A stretch of DNA of 64,000 bases from CAG-390 sp003523225 (GTDB lineage Bacteria > Bacillota > Clostridia > Oscillospirales > CAG-272), in NCBI GenBank assembly GCA_902461815.1, contig CABPZE010000001.1:62001-126000 (forward strand). Reading direction: 5' to 3'. Positions 8,086 through 17,315 of the stretch are shown here, piece after piece. Both the position numbers and the translations under genes were made by a program. Within the stretch, counting starts at the first letter, position 1, and each line of letters begins with the position of its first letter. The notes under the pieces are model-generated. The model was given only the letters and a program-made list of their open reading frames with translations. It did no database searches and was not told where the DNA came from.

Positions 8086-8957
8086 AGATCTCCACGCAGA
8101 CATCATATGCTGTCAGGGCTCTCGGTATGGAGGGTGGTATACGGCTGCTTTGCAACGCCGGATACGATGCGCTTGATCTGTCTTTGTTTGAGATGTCAAA
8201 CGACGACAGCCCTTTTAACAAGGATAACTACCGTGAATATGCAAAATGGGTGCGGTCGATTGCCGACGGATACGGCGTGACCTTCAATCAGGCGCACGCG
8301 CCATTTGTTTTTAACTGGGCTGACGATAATGTATACCATGATATAGCCCAGCCGCGCGTGTTGCGTTCGCTTGAAATTGCAGCATTGGTTGGCGCGCGTA
8401 ACATTGTTGTTCACCCGTTGCACTATTTGCCTTATAAAGGGAACGAACGGGAGTTGCACCGGCTGAACATTGAATATTATAAGAGCTTTATTCCGTACTG
8501 TCAGGAGTACGGTATTAAAGTTGCGGTGGAAAACATGTGGAGGCGCGACCCTGTACGTAAATATATTATTGACAGCGTTTGTTCCCGCAGTGCGGAGCTG
8601 GCGGCAATGGTTGACGAGTTGAATGATATCGCACCGTGTTTTACCGCTTGTCTTGATGTCGGGCACTCTGTGCTTATAGGTGAAGAGGCTGAGGATGCCA
8701 TCCGCGCACTCGGAGCAAAACGTCTTGGAGCGCTACATATACACGACAACAACTATATTGCCGACCAGCATACTCTGCCCGGACTTGGAATAATGAACTG
8801 GCAGTCAATTACCGATGCGCTAAGGGAGATCGGATATTGCGGTGAGTTCACGTACGAAGCCGACTCATTTCTGAAAGGCTTTGCACCTGATGTTCTGCAA
8901 ACAGCGGCGCGGTTCATGGTCGACATTGCACGCTATTGGGCGGCGAAGTGTGAGTAA
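8082..8957 (+). CDS. sugar phosphate isomerase/epimerase (AP endonuclease 2-like TIM barrel)
   Basis: A 291-residue TIM-barrel protein. Candidate metal ligands occur in the order expected for the family: Glu150 ('VAVENM'), Asp192 with His195 ('CLDVGHS'), His221/Asp222 ('HIHDNN') and Glu259 ('TYEADS'). This resembles ketose 3-epimerases, hydroxypyruvate isomerase-like enzymes and inositol-pathway isomerases. Its ATG overlaps the preceding stop by 4 nt. In this operon it may epimerise or isomerise a ketose product before cleavage by the aldolase encoded at 12525. The exact sugar cannot be assigned. Confidence 0.82.
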   Translation: MKISTQTSYAVRALGMEGGIRLLCNAGYDALDLSLFEMSNDDSPFNKDNYREYAKWVRSIADGYGVTFNQAHAPFVFNWADDNVYHDIAQPRVLRSLEIAALVGARNIVVHPLHYLPYKGNERELHRLNIEYYKSFIPYCQEYGIKVAVENMWRRDPVRKYIIDSVCSRSAELAAMVDELNDIAPCFTACLDVGHSVLIGEEAEDAIRALGAKRLGALHIHDNNYIADQHTLPGLGIMNWQSITDALREIGYCGEFTYEADSFLKGFAPDVLQTAARFMVDIARYWAAKCE

Positions 8958-9003
8958 AACACACATTTTTATCAATTTATTTTGTCTTACGAAAGGAAAA
9001 AAT

Positions 9004-9978
9004 ATGAAACTGCTTGCAAACGAATTTATACTGCCATTTGTTGAAGGAATGTCCTGCCACGCCAGCCATTTTGTTTTGCTTCGCGACGGGCGTGTGTTCT
9101 GCGTATTTTTTTACGGCAGCGCAGAAGGAAACGGTGATGTGAGGATATTCGGTTCTTTCCGGGAGCGTGACTGCTCATGGAGCGAGCCTTTCGCAATAAG
9201 CGAGGATGACGGAATTGCGCACTGGAATCCAGTTCTGTTTGAACGGAAGGATGGATCGTATATGCTTTTTTACAAGGTCGGAAAGACAACCTCCGATTGG
9301 AAGACGCTTTGCCGCGTTTCAACCGATGACTGCCGGACATGGTCTGACTCCTATGAGATGGTTCAGGGGGATGTAAGCGGCGGTCGCGGGCCGGTTCGCA
9401 ATAAAGCGATTTATCTTCCGGACGGCAGTATATTAGCGCCGGGTTCAACCGAGGTGGGAGAATGGAAATGCTTTTTTGACCGTTCAACTGACGGCGGACA
9501 GACCTGGAGCCGCTCCGATGATCTTTGCATCACCGATGAGCTTACTTCCAAGTATGAAGATCTTGCAGGGCACGGTATTATTCAGCCCACCCTTTGGCTC
9601 AGTGCCGACGGCGTTCATGCTCTTATGCGTTCATCAGAGGGAAGAATTTACCGTACCGATTCGACGGATTATACACACTGGTGTAAGCCGTATGCAATCG
9701 ATATGCCGAACAACAACAGCGGTATTGATGTTGCAAGGCTTCCTGACGGGCGGCTGTTTTTGGCATGCAATCCGGTTGGTGAAAACTGGGGCAGCCGCAC
9801 TCCGCTTTCACTATATGTTTCGCACGATAACGGTCTGACCTTTACATTCTATTCGCATTTGACCACAATGCGCGGTAAGTACGCATATCCTGCGCTGCGT
9901 TATGCAGACGGTTGTCTGCACGTGACATATACATGGAATCGCAAAACGCTTACATATATGTGCATGGGAGATATTTAA
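9004..9978 (+). CDS. BNR-repeat (sialidase-like) beta-propeller hydrolase
   Basis: A 324-residue protein. The start at 9004 follows ACGAAAGGA; a longer open frame beginning at 8881 lies inside the previous gene and is rejected. At least three Asp-box (SxDxGxTW-like) repeats are visible ('STDDCRTWS', 'STDGGQTWS', 'SHDNGLTF'), and the 'HWNPVLF' strand is typical of the BNR_2 group often annotated as exo-alpha-sialidase. There is no signal peptide, so it would act in the cytoplasm on an imported oligosaccharide, unlike classical secreted sialidases. Known family members are not all sialidases. Its partners (YhcH-like, NanA/DapA-like) make sialic acid a reasonable guess, but the substrate is not proven. 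Confidence 0.78.
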   Translation: MKLLANEFILPFVEGMSCHASHFVLLRDGRVFCVFFYGSAEGNGDVRIFGSFRERDCSWSEPFAISEDDGIAHWNPVLFERKDGSYMLFYKVGKTTSDWKTLCRVSTDDCRTWSDSYEMVQGDVSGGRGPVRNKAIYLPDGSILAPGSTEVGEWKCFFDRSTDGGQTWSRSDDLCITDELTSKYEDLAGHGIIQPTLWLSADGVHALMRSSEGRIYRTDSTDYTHWCKPYAIDMPNNNSGIDVARLPDGRLFLACNPVGENWGSRTPLSLYVSHDNGLTFTFYSHLTTMRGKYAYPALRYADGCLHVTYTWNRKTLTYMCMGDI

Positions 9979-11663
9979 TGAGTAAAAAAAGCGCATGGAA
10001 ATGGCTGAGTCTTATATTTATGACAGTCGGAGTGCTTCTGCTGACTGTCGCGTGTAATAGCGGTACGCAAGGAGAGGCGCCTGTCACAACAGCTCCGGAT
10101 AAGACTCTGCCGCGCGAATACTGTATCATTCTGCCAAAGTCTTCTACCGGTCAGATCACCGATGCTGCCAATTCCTTTGCCGAGGCTGTGACGGAATATC
10201 TGGGCACAGCACCGCGCGTGATAAAGGAAAATAAGCTGAGTGATGCAGAGCGTGCTGATACTGATGTGTATCGTATCCTTGTCGGAATGACGGGATTTTT
10301 GCAGACGGTGCAGGTTTACGAAACACTTCCGTACGGTTCTCAGACGGTCACCGCGGTGGACGGTGCGCTTGTTGTAGGAGGCTGGTATGATGACGCGACG
10401 GTTGCCGCGCTTAATTCCTGCCGGAAAATGCTGTCGGTATGGGCGGCAGACGGAGAACTGAAAGTCCCCGTTGATTACAGTAAAACCGTTGACCTTAACG
10501 AAACGCTGAGTGCGTTGCCGAGGTATCCTGACGCACTGCCCAAGGAGCTTGTTGATTGCGGCGACGGTTGCATGATGATGATCTTCAAAACTACTGAGGC
10601 GAGTTATAACGACTATATTTCCGGCTTGCAGGGTCAGAACTTCCGATTTTACTCCGAAAATAAAATAGCCAATATTCGTTTTTCAACACATGAAGACGGT
10701 AAGTATGTCGTGAATACCGTCTGCTATACCGGGACCGGAGAGGTGCGGCTGATGATAGAGCCGCTTTCAAAAACCGCACTTGCGCCGTTACCTGAAAAAG
10801 AAGGGCAGCCGGATACTCCCGTCACTCTTACTCAGATAGGCTTGAATCTGAGCGGAGGTGAAGACGACATGGCAGGAATGAGTTATCTTTTCAGGCTGGA
10901 GGATGGCAGCTTTTTAGTAATTGACGGAGGGTATTATCGGGACACTGACGCAAATCGTCTGTACCAATGTATGCGCGAACAGTCAGGTGAAAGCAAGCCT
11001 ATCGTAATAGCGGCTTGGATCATGACTCACGGGCACGGCGACCATCTTGGCTGCTTCATGCGTTTTACCGAATTGTACAGCGATAAGGTAACCGTTGAAA
11101 GATTCATTTATAACGATCCCTGCGCGAAGCAGCGCAATCTCACCGGGGACGGACCGTATTATCAGCTTAACCGTCAGGCGATGCAGAAATATCCCGGTGC
11201 TGTAATTCACAAGGCGCATCCCGGGCAGGTTTATGCTATCCGCAATGTTATAGTTGAGATATATTACACGCTTGAGCTTTATGAACCCAACAGCCTTACA
11301 TATTATAATGACTGTTCGCTGGTTTTCTCGGTGAGAGCCGGCGGACAAAAGATAATGTTTTTAGGCGATATCTCAGAGAATGTTTCCCCGCTTATTGCAT
11401 CGCTGTATCAGGATGCATTGGCTTGTGATCTGCTGCAGGTCGCACATCACGGATTTGCCGGAGGAACGGCAGTGCTGTATCAATATCTTTCACCGACTTA
11501 TCTGCTCTGGCCGTCTGCGGATTTTGTATATACTACAAGGATCAGTGCTGATCGTTTTAAGACTCTGAGCGATTCAGCCAAAAATGAAAACTGCTTCGTT
11601 GCTGGAAACAGAATCATAAGCCTTCTTATAGACGCGGAAAAGGGAATTGTAAAGACAGGGTAA
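9978..11663 (+). CDS. lipoprotein with N-terminal alpha/beta module and MBL-fold hydrolase domain
   Basis: A 561-residue lipoprotein. The ATG at 9978 shares one base with the previous stop and follows GGGAGATATT; a longer frame from 9912 is rejected. The signal peptide ends in the lipobox TVAC. Residues ~50-165 resemble the 'YxII...ILVGxTxR...' module seen in two other lipoproteins of this window. The C-terminal half is a metallo-beta-lactamase fold with H351-G-H-G-D355-H356, a later Asp in 'MFLGDIS' and His in 'QVAHHGFAGG', which is ComEC-like. It should be anchored outside the membrane. An MBL enzyme inside a glycan operon is unusual; a phosphodiesterase or ester hydrolase role is possible. 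Confidence 0.75.
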   Translation: MSKKSAWKWLSLIFMTVGVLLLTVACNSGTQGEAPVTTAPDKTLPREYCIILPKSSTGQITDAANSFAEAVTEYLGTAPRVIKENKLSDAERADTDVYRILVGMTGFLQTVQVYETLPYGSQTVTAVDGALVVGGWYDDATVAALNSCRKMLSVWAADGELKVPVDYSKTVDLNETLSALPRYPDALPKELVDCGDGCMMMIFKTTEASYNDYISGLQGQNFRFYSENKIANIRFSTHEDGKYVVNTVCYTGTGEVRLMIEPLSKTALAPLPEKEGQPDTPVTLTQIGLNLSGGEDDMAGMSYLFRLEDGSFLVIDGGYYRDTDANRLYQCMREQSGESKPIVIAAWIMTHGHGDHLGCFMRFTELYSDKVTVERFIYNDPCAKQRNLTGDGPYYQLNRQAMQKYPGAVIHKAHPGQVYAIRNVIVEIYYTLELYEPNSLTYYNDCSLVFSVRAGGQKIMFLGDISENVSPLIASLYQDALACDLLQVAHHGFAGGTAVLYQYLSPTYLLWPSADFVYTTRISADRFKTLSDSAKNENCFVAGNRIISLLIDAEKGIVKTG

Positions 11664-11673
11664 GGGTGCGTCA

Positions 11674-12528
11674 ATGATATGTAAGAAGATACGGTTCTCG
11701 TCTCGGTATCCGGATGCCGCACTGACCGCATGGTTGAGTGAGGATGCTGAAATCCTTCGGATGCCTCCCCGACGTGCCATGATAGTTTGTCCGGGCGGAG
11801 GCTATCGGGGACACGCCGCCAGAGAGGCTGAACCGATTGCAAAAAAGTTTTTCGGCGATGGCTTCAATGTGTTCCTGCTCAGCTACTCAGTAGGAGACAA
11901 GGCGGTGGATCTTGCGCCGATCATTGAGTTGGCATTGGCTATACGCTATATCCGCGAACGTGCCGAAAAATTTCATATTGCACCGGATCGGATCTTTGTA
12001 ATAGGTTTTTCCGCAGGAGGACATCTGGCGGCATCTGCCGGTGTGATGTGGAATCACCCGCTCATCCGCGCCGCCGTCGGGGTGGAATCCGGAGAGGCTG
12101 CGGCTGGAATAAACCGTCCGACCGGTACGATTCTCTGCTATCCGGTTATTACATCCGGTGAATATTCTCATCGTGCTTCATTTGACAGACTGTGCGGGTC
12201 ACCGGATGCGTCGGACAGTGAACGCGCCAGGTTTTCACTTGAACAATACGTTGATGCTGATACCGTCCCGGCTTTTGTTTGGCACACAGTGGAAGATAAA
12301 ACGGTGTCGGTTCAAAACAGCTTGCTTTATGTGCAGGCTCTGATAAGAAACGGTATACCGGTGGAAGCACATATTTATCCGAGCGGACGGCACGGACTGT
12401 CGCTTGCGACAAAGGAAACCTGGTCGGGGCAGCCGGAGCGGCTTGTACCCCATGTGCAGAGCTGGTTTGAATTAGCTTTGAGTTGGATAGAGGATTTTGA
12501 AATAGTATGTGGAGGAAGTAATCAATGA
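11674..12528 (+). CDS. alpha/beta-hydrolase esterase (acetyl-xylan/sugar esterase-like)
   Basis: A 284-residue cytoplasmic esterase. The oxyanion-hole motif PGGGY (residues 40-44), the nucleophile elbow GFSAGG (Ser113), Asp208 ('VEDKT') and His240 ('GRHGLS') form a complete triad in the order used by BD-FAE/acetylxylan-esterase-like proteins. It lies 10 nt after the MBL gene and overlaps the aldolase gene by 4 nt, so it belongs to the operon. Removing acetyl or other ester groups from an imported sugar (for example O-acetylated sialic acid or xylan pieces) is the likely task; the substrate is inferred from context. Confidence 0.82.
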   Translation: MICKKIRFSSRYPDAALTAWLSEDAEILRMPPRRAMIVCPGGGYRGHAAREAEPIAKKFFGDGFNVFLLSYSVGDKAVDLAPIIELALAIRYIRERAEKFHIAPDRIFVIGFSAGGHLAASAGVMWNHPLIRAAVGVESGEAAAGINRPTGTILCYPVITSGEYSHRASFDRLCGSPDASDSERARFSLEQYVDADTVPAFVWHTVEDKTVSVQNSLLYVQALIRNGIPVEAHIYPSGRHGLSLATKETWSGQPERLVPHVQSWFELALSWIEDFEIVCGGSNQ

Positions 12529-13490
12529 AGCAAGATTTTTCTGTAGTCAAAGGTGTTTACCCAACCATGATCACGCCATACCGTGACGGTAAGATAGATG
12601 GGAACGCCGTGCGTGAGTTGGTACGGTTTTACTGGAAAAGCGGCTGTGATGGTATTTTTGCCGCTTGCCAGTCAAGTGAAATCAGCTATCTCAGCGTTGA
12701 TGAACGGGTTTCTTTGGTGCGTCTTGTGGTTAATACTGCACGTGAATTGGCAGACAATGATAAAAGTCGCCCACCGATGATGATCGTGGCATCAGGGCAT
12801 GTTTCTGATGAGCTGTCAGCACAGGCTGAGGAACTGAACCGCATTGCCGCGGAGGGTCCTGACGCGCTAATACTCATCAGCAATCGCTTTGATATAGCCA
12901 ACACGACCGACAAGGCATGGATTTCCGATGCCGGGAAGCTGATCAGCAAACTTCCGCCCGACTTGCCGCTTGGGATCTATGAGTGCCCCAAACCGTATAA
13001 AAGACTGCTGAGCGATGAGATGCTTCGCTGGTGTGCTTCCGACGGACGCTTTTATTTTATCAAGGACACCTGCTGTGACGCTGATCTTATTGCACACAGG
13101 CTTGATATCTGCCGCGGCAGTCATCTTGAAATCTTCAACGCAAACGCGCAGACCCTGCTTCCTACTCTGAAGGCAGGGTGCGCGGGTTATTGCGGTGTTA
13201 TGGCTAACTTCCATCCTGAGTTATATGTGCGACTTTACAATATGGACTGGTCGGGCAAGGAAGCGTCGCTGCTTCAGGATTATCTCGGACTTGCGGCAAC
13301 GGCTGAGTCGCTGACGTATCCGTGCTGCGCCAAAGATTATCTGAATCGTTATCGGAAAATTCCGATGGAGATAATGTCAAGAAGTGCCGATGGATCGCTT
13401 TATACCTCTTATCAGCGCGGCTGCATTGACCAATTTGCCGAGCTGAGTGAATACATAGTCAGAAATTACGCAGGAGGAAACGAAAAATGA
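12525..13490 (+). CDS. dihydrodipicolinate synthase/N-acetylneuraminate lyase family aldolase
   Basis: A 321-residue class I aldolase of the DapA/NanA family. The Schiff-base lysine is Lys180 ('FYFIKDTC') and the catalytic tyrosine Tyr152 ('GIYECP'). The carboxylate-binding loop, usually G-T/S-T-G-E, reads 'CQSSEIS' here (residues 49-55), which argues against true DapA or NanA activity and for another 2-keto acid substrate. GGAGGAAG precedes the ATG; it overlaps its upstream neighbour by 4 nt, and fucI in turn overlaps it by 4 nt. A role in splitting a 2-keto-3-deoxy sugar acid or sialic acid made by the operon is likely. Confidence 0.82.
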   Translation: MKQDFSVVKGVYPTMITPYRDGKIDGNAVRELVRFYWKSGCDGIFAACQSSEISYLSVDERVSLVRLVVNTARELADNDKSRPPMMIVASGHVSDELSAQAEELNRIAAEGPDALILISNRFDIANTTDKAWISDAGKLISKLPPDLPLGIYECPKPYKRLLSDEMLRWCASDGRFYFIKDTCCDADLIAHRLDICRGSHLEIFNANAQTLLPTLKAGCAGYCGVMANFHPELYVRLYNMDWSGKEASLLQDYLGLAATAESLTYPCCAKDYLNRYRKIPMEIMSRSADGSLYTSYQRGCIDQFAELSEYIVRNYAGGNEK

Positions 13491-15292
13491 AAAGAACTAT
13501 CGGACAATATCCCGCAATAGGAATACGCCCCGTAATAGATGCACGTCGCGGCGCGCTTAAGGTGCGCGAGTCACTTGAGGAGCAGACTATGGGTATGGCA
13601 GAGCGTGCCGCGGAGCTTTTTCGTGAGAATCTGCGCTACGCCGACGGAACACCCGTAAGAGTTGTTATTTCAGATACTACAATTGGGCGTGTAGGTGAGT
13701 CGGCGCGTTGCGCTGATAAGTTCAAACGCGAGGGCGTAGCTATCACCCTGACGGTTACCCCGTGCTGGTGCTATGGGGCGGAGACAATGGATATGGATCC
13801 GGATACGATCAAGGGAGTGTGGGGATTTAACGGTACAGAACGTCCCGGTGCGGTTTATCTTGCGTCAGTGCTTGCCGCGCATGCACAGAAAGGCCTGCCT
13901 GCATTCGGAATTTACGGTCATGATGTACAGAATGTCAATGAAACTGATATTCCGGATGATGTTCGCGAAAAGCTGCTTCGCTTCGGGAGAGCTGCCGTGG
14001 CGGTCGTCTCAATGACAGGCAGATCATACCTGCAGATCGGCGCCATGTGTATGGGTATTGCCGGCTCGCTGATTCAGGCGGACTTTTTTGAAGATTACCT
14101 TGGAATGCGGGTGGAATCTGTTGACGAGGTGGAAGTTCTTAGAAGGATCGACAAGGGTATTTATGACCATGATCTGTACGAAACCGCTCTTGCGTGGACG
14201 AGGAAAAATTGCCGCGAGGGACTTGACAAAAATCCAGATTTCATCCGTAAAAGTAATGCCGAGAAGGAGGATGACTGGGCATTCACTGTAAAGTGTGCTT
14301 TGATCATTCAGGATCTTATGTCCGGCAATCCGGATCTTCCCGAGGGCTTCGAAGAGGAAATGATAGGTCATAATGCGATCGCGGCAGGCTTTCAGGGACA
14401 GCGGCAGTGGACCGACGCATATCCCAACACCGATTTTCCGGAAGCCATTCTCAACAGTTCCTTCGACTGGAATGGTGTCCGCGAGCCTTTTGTTCTGGCT
14501 ACCGAAAACGATACCCTTAACGGTGTAAGTATGCTGTTTATGAAGCTGTTGACAAACCGCGCGCAGCTCTTTGCAGACGTACGTACCTGTTGGTCTGCAG
14601 ACTCCGTAAAACGCGCGGCAGACTACAACCTGACGGGTCATGCTGCCGAAGCGGGAGGATTTATTCATCTTATCAACTCCGGTGCGGGCGCTCTTGATTA
14701 TAGCGGGTGTTCTAAAGATCCGAGCGGCAATCCGACCGTCAAGCCTTGGTATGATGTCACTGACGACGATATGTCTGCGATGCTTGATGCTACCGAATGG
14801 TGTGCTGCCGACAACGGTTATTTCCGCGGAGGCGGATTTTCGTCCCGGTTCGTTACTGAGGCAGAAATGCCCTGTACCATGATGCGACTTAATCTTGTCA
14901 AGGGATTGGGACCTGTGGTGCAGTTGGTTGAAGGATGGACTGTTCACCTGCCCGATGAGGTCACGGATATTCTTTGGAAGCGTACTGACTATACCTGGCC
15001 CTGCACGTGGTTTGCGCCCCGTTGCGACGGTAAGGAAGGCTCGCCTTTTGCGTCTGCTTATGACGTCATGAACAACTGGGGAGCCAATCACGGCGCGATA
15101 AGCTACGGACACATCGGCGCAGATATAATCACGCTGTGTTCCATGCTGCGTATTCCGATTTGTATGCATAATGTGCCTGAAAAGGATATTTTCCGTCCGG
15201 CGGTCTGGAACTCGTTCGGGATGGACAGGGAAGGGCAGGATTACCGCGCCTGCGCCGCTTTCGGAGCGCGTTACGCCAAGGGAAAAAGATAA
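13487..15292 (+). CDS. fucI: L-fucose isomerase
   Basis: A 601-residue enzyme, close to the family's usual ~590. It interconverts L-fucose and L-fuculose, and often D-arabinose and D-ribulose. Residues equivalent to the E. coli metal ligands are present with exact spacing: Glu340 in 'ATENDTLNG', Asp364 in 'FADVRT' and His535 in 'GANHG'. The core 'QGQRQWTDAYPN' and 'NSSFDWNGVREPF' segments are strongly conserved. It is the last gene of the operon, overlapping the aldolase stop by 4 nt, and is followed by a strong terminator. No fuculokinase or fuculose-phosphate aldolase is present in the window, so the pathway must be completed elsewhere or differently. Confidence 0.93.
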   Translation: MKRTIGQYPAIGIRPVIDARRGALKVRESLEEQTMGMAERAAELFRENLRYADGTPVRVVISDTTIGRVGESARCADKFKREGVAITLTVTPCWCYGAETMDMDPDTIKGVWGFNGTERPGAVYLASVLAAHAQKGLPAFGIYGHDVQNVNETDIPDDVREKLLRFGRAAVAVVSMTGRSYLQIGAMCMGIAGSLIQADFFEDYLGMRVESVDEVEVLRRIDKGIYDHDLYETALAWTRKNCREGLDKNPDFIRKSNAEKEDDWAFTVKCALIIQDLMSGNPDLPEGFEEEMIGHNAIAAGFQGQRQWTDAYPNTDFPEAILNSSFDWNGVREPFVLATENDTLNGVSMLFMKLLTNRAQLFADVRTCWSADSVKRAADYNLTGHAAEAGGFIHLINSGAGALDYSGCSKDPSGNPTVKPWYDVTDDDMSAMLDATEWCAADNGYFRGGGFSSRFVTEAEMPCTMMRLNLVKGLGPVVQLVEGWTVHLPDEVTDILWKRTDYTWPCTWFAPRCDGKEGSPFASAYDVMNNWGANHGAISYGHIGADIITLCSMLRIPICMHNVPEKDIFRPAVWNSFGMDREGQDYRACAAFGARYAKGKR

Positions 15293-15330
15293 TTCAGCTT
15301 TTCCCGAAAACGTAAAAAAGCAAAGCAATA

Positions 15331-15368
15331 AATAAAACAGGCAACAAATCAAAGTTGCCTGTTTTATT
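15331..15368. terminator. strong bidirectional terminator after fucI
   Basis: A perfect 15-bp stem (15331-15345 with 15354-15368) with an 8-nt loop has A-rich and T-rich flanks, so it can stop transcription in both directions. It closes the nine-gene operon and lies between it and the convergent SGNH lipoprotein gene. Confidence 0.88.
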
Positions 15369-15547
15369 TCGATGTGATACCATGGAATTAAATTAAGATA
15401 CATATTATTGTTGAAACAATATGGTCTATAACTGTGGTGATATTATAGCATTTTTTATGGTGACAAACAATTCCCAAGGCGCAATTATAACAATAATTAA
15501 CAAAAAGCCACTGCACAGCATAGCCTGCCGTGCAGTGGTCAAGTTAA

Positions 15548-17308
15548 TTATTTGTACTTATCGACATATTCGTCAATCAGTGCCTGAATTCCGCGCATTT
15601 CTGACTCAGTGTCGAAAATTTTAGTAAAATTAGTATCAGATGCCGACTTATAATGTGTGCTGATGAAGCCGTCAAAGCCTTTGGCTCCACCGCCGAACTG
15701 CCTGTCGCTGCAGAATGAGTAATCCTGTCCGACAGCACTTTTGCCCGTGACGAGAGTATAGCACATTTGCGCCGTAATATATCCTGCAAGTGGATTGGGG
15801 TGATGGGTATCACCTTTGTTTTTAATAAATGTCGTCTGAGTGTAAATGAAGCTGCTGTTTTCGACTTCAGCCTTTCTTCTGATCATATCGTACGCCAGCT
15901 GCCCCCAATTAACGACCGACACACCCATTTTACGTAACGTCGGCAGCGCATTGAGAATATTGGTATGATTTCTCAGGCAGGTGTACGAATGATTTACATA
16001 AACGAACTGCACACCCGGCTTGGTGAATCTCTTCATCACGTTTTTGACATCGTTAACAAAATTGGCATTGTTCTCACCAGCCTCCGATATAAACACTATG
16101 TCAATATCCGAAAGATCGACGTCTGCCAAAAGGTCCTTGCCGATGCCGGGACTGTTGCTTCCGCCGGTTTTATCTCCGTCGGGAGTAAAGTCTCGCAGAC
16201 GATGGCCTCCATACGTAAAATCATAAACAGTAACATTTTCGCCGTTAGCGCTGCATATCTGATAGAAAATGCCATAGTCCTGCTGGCGCTGATCCCCCAG
16301 CTCCACACACCCTCCGTAATACACAAACGAGTTGCCGATAAACGCTACCTTTTTGCCGTCAATGCTCACGCCGGTTTCGTACAGCGCCTCATCTATGCCG
16401 GAAGCAAGTGTGTTATTGCCGCTGTCAGATATCAGCTTTTCAATTTTCTCCATAGCTTTTTTATACCCCGTAATGCCACCCGCCGAAATGACAACATTGC
16501 CGTCTGCAGTCTTAATAATGTAATCACCGGATTTCAGCTCCCCGGTTGCCAAGCTCTTTCCCGCAACTGAAATTGTAACACGACATTCGGTAGCGGACTC
16601 TCCGACGACATCGGGCAAATATCCCGTATTCTCACCGAACCATGCGGCAAGAGCTCCGGCAAATTCAATATCGGAATCGGAAGGTGAATCACATGTCTTG
16701 ATCACATATTCAGAAATGTTGTGTCCGCATACAGTCAGATCCTTAAATTTGTAACCATCGTATGAAACAACAATGCTTCCGCCGTTGTAGTAAATCACCC
16801 CGTCACGCATTTCAAGCTGACTGTAAAACCAGTCAAGCGCGTCGGACAGCCGGGACGTCGAATTTGCGGTAATCACAATTTTAGGCCCCATTACCTTGAC
16901 GGAAAAATCAAGATATGTCGGCAAGCTGTCACTGCACTCTGCCGATTCAGGACGGTTGGTCAGCCCAACAAGTATCTCAGGCTCATCATTGTTTACATCG
17001 TCAGGATTTTGGACAAAGTCATCATTTATGTTGATAATCGTATTGCCTGCCATAGCATATATCTTTTTCCACAACTCCGAACACAGGTTAACCACTTCGG
17101 TTTCTGCTTTCTCAGATCGGATAATTGTATACTCAACTTCGCCTGACAGTGCAATGGGACCGCTCACGGTCTCGGACGTTGTTGTATCCTGCACAGGTGT
17201 AGTATCACCGGAGGTTGAGTCCGGACCGTTACCGCCACCTGCACAGCCGCACAGCACTGCCACCGTCACCAGCACGACAATTATAAACTGCAGTATTTTT
17301 TTGATCAT
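15548..17308 (-). CDS. lipoprotein with duplicated alpha/beta module and SGNH-type (DUF4886-like) hydrolase domain
   Basis: A 586-residue lipoprotein. The ATG at 17308 follows GAGGTAGTT; an in-frame ATG at 17323 is less well placed. The signal peptide ends in the lipobox LCGC. After a Thr/Ser linker there are two copies of a small alpha/beta module (~45-170 and ~185-310), the first with 'YTIIRSEKAE' and 'EILVGLTNRPES'. The C-terminal ~265 residues have an SGNH/DUF4886 layout: nucleophile Ser327 in 'FIGNSFVYYGG', and Asp500/His503 in 'GDTHHPNP'. It should act as an extracellular esterase or similar. The stop of the broken isomerase gene lies 8 nt upstream, so the two were probably cotranscribed. 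Confidence 0.75.
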   Translation of the reverse strand: MIKKILQFIIVVLVTVAVLCGCAGGGNGPDSTSGDTTPVQDTTTSETVSGPIALSGEVEYTIIRSEKAETEVVNLCSELWKKIYAMAGNTIININDDFVQNPDDVNNDEPEILVGLTNRPESAECSDSLPTYLDFSVKVMGPKIVITANSTSRLSDALDWFYSQLEMRDGVIYYNGGSIVVSYDGYKFKDLTVCGHNISEYVIKTCDSPSDSDIEFAGALAAWFGENTGYLPDVVGESATECRVTISVAGKSLATGELKSGDYIIKTADGNVVISAGGITGYKKAMEKIEKLISDSGNNTLASGIDEALYETGVSIDGKKVAFIGNSFVYYGGCVELGDQRQQDYGIFYQICSANGENVTVYDFTYGGHRLRDFTPDGDKTGGSNSPGIGKDLLADVDLSDIDIVFISEAGENNANFVNDVKNVMKRFTKPGVQFVYVNHSYTCLRNHTNILNALPTLRKMGVSVVNWGQLAYDMIRRKAEVENSSFIYTQTTFIKNKGDTHHPNPLAGYITAQMCYTLVTGKSAVGQDYSFCSDRQFGGGAKGFDGFISTHYKSASDTNFTKIFDTESEMRGIQALIDEYVDKYK

Positions 17309-17315
17309 AACTACC

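Noticed and set aside
12525..13490. dapA for lysine synthesis
   Set aside because: The usual G-T-T-G-E loop is missing and the gene sits inside a sugar operon, so a biosynthetic role is unlikely.
14024..15403. 459-codon minus-strand open frame opposite fucI
   Set aside because: It is the antisense shadow of fucI, rich in His/Arg/Thr with no recognisable domain or start signal.
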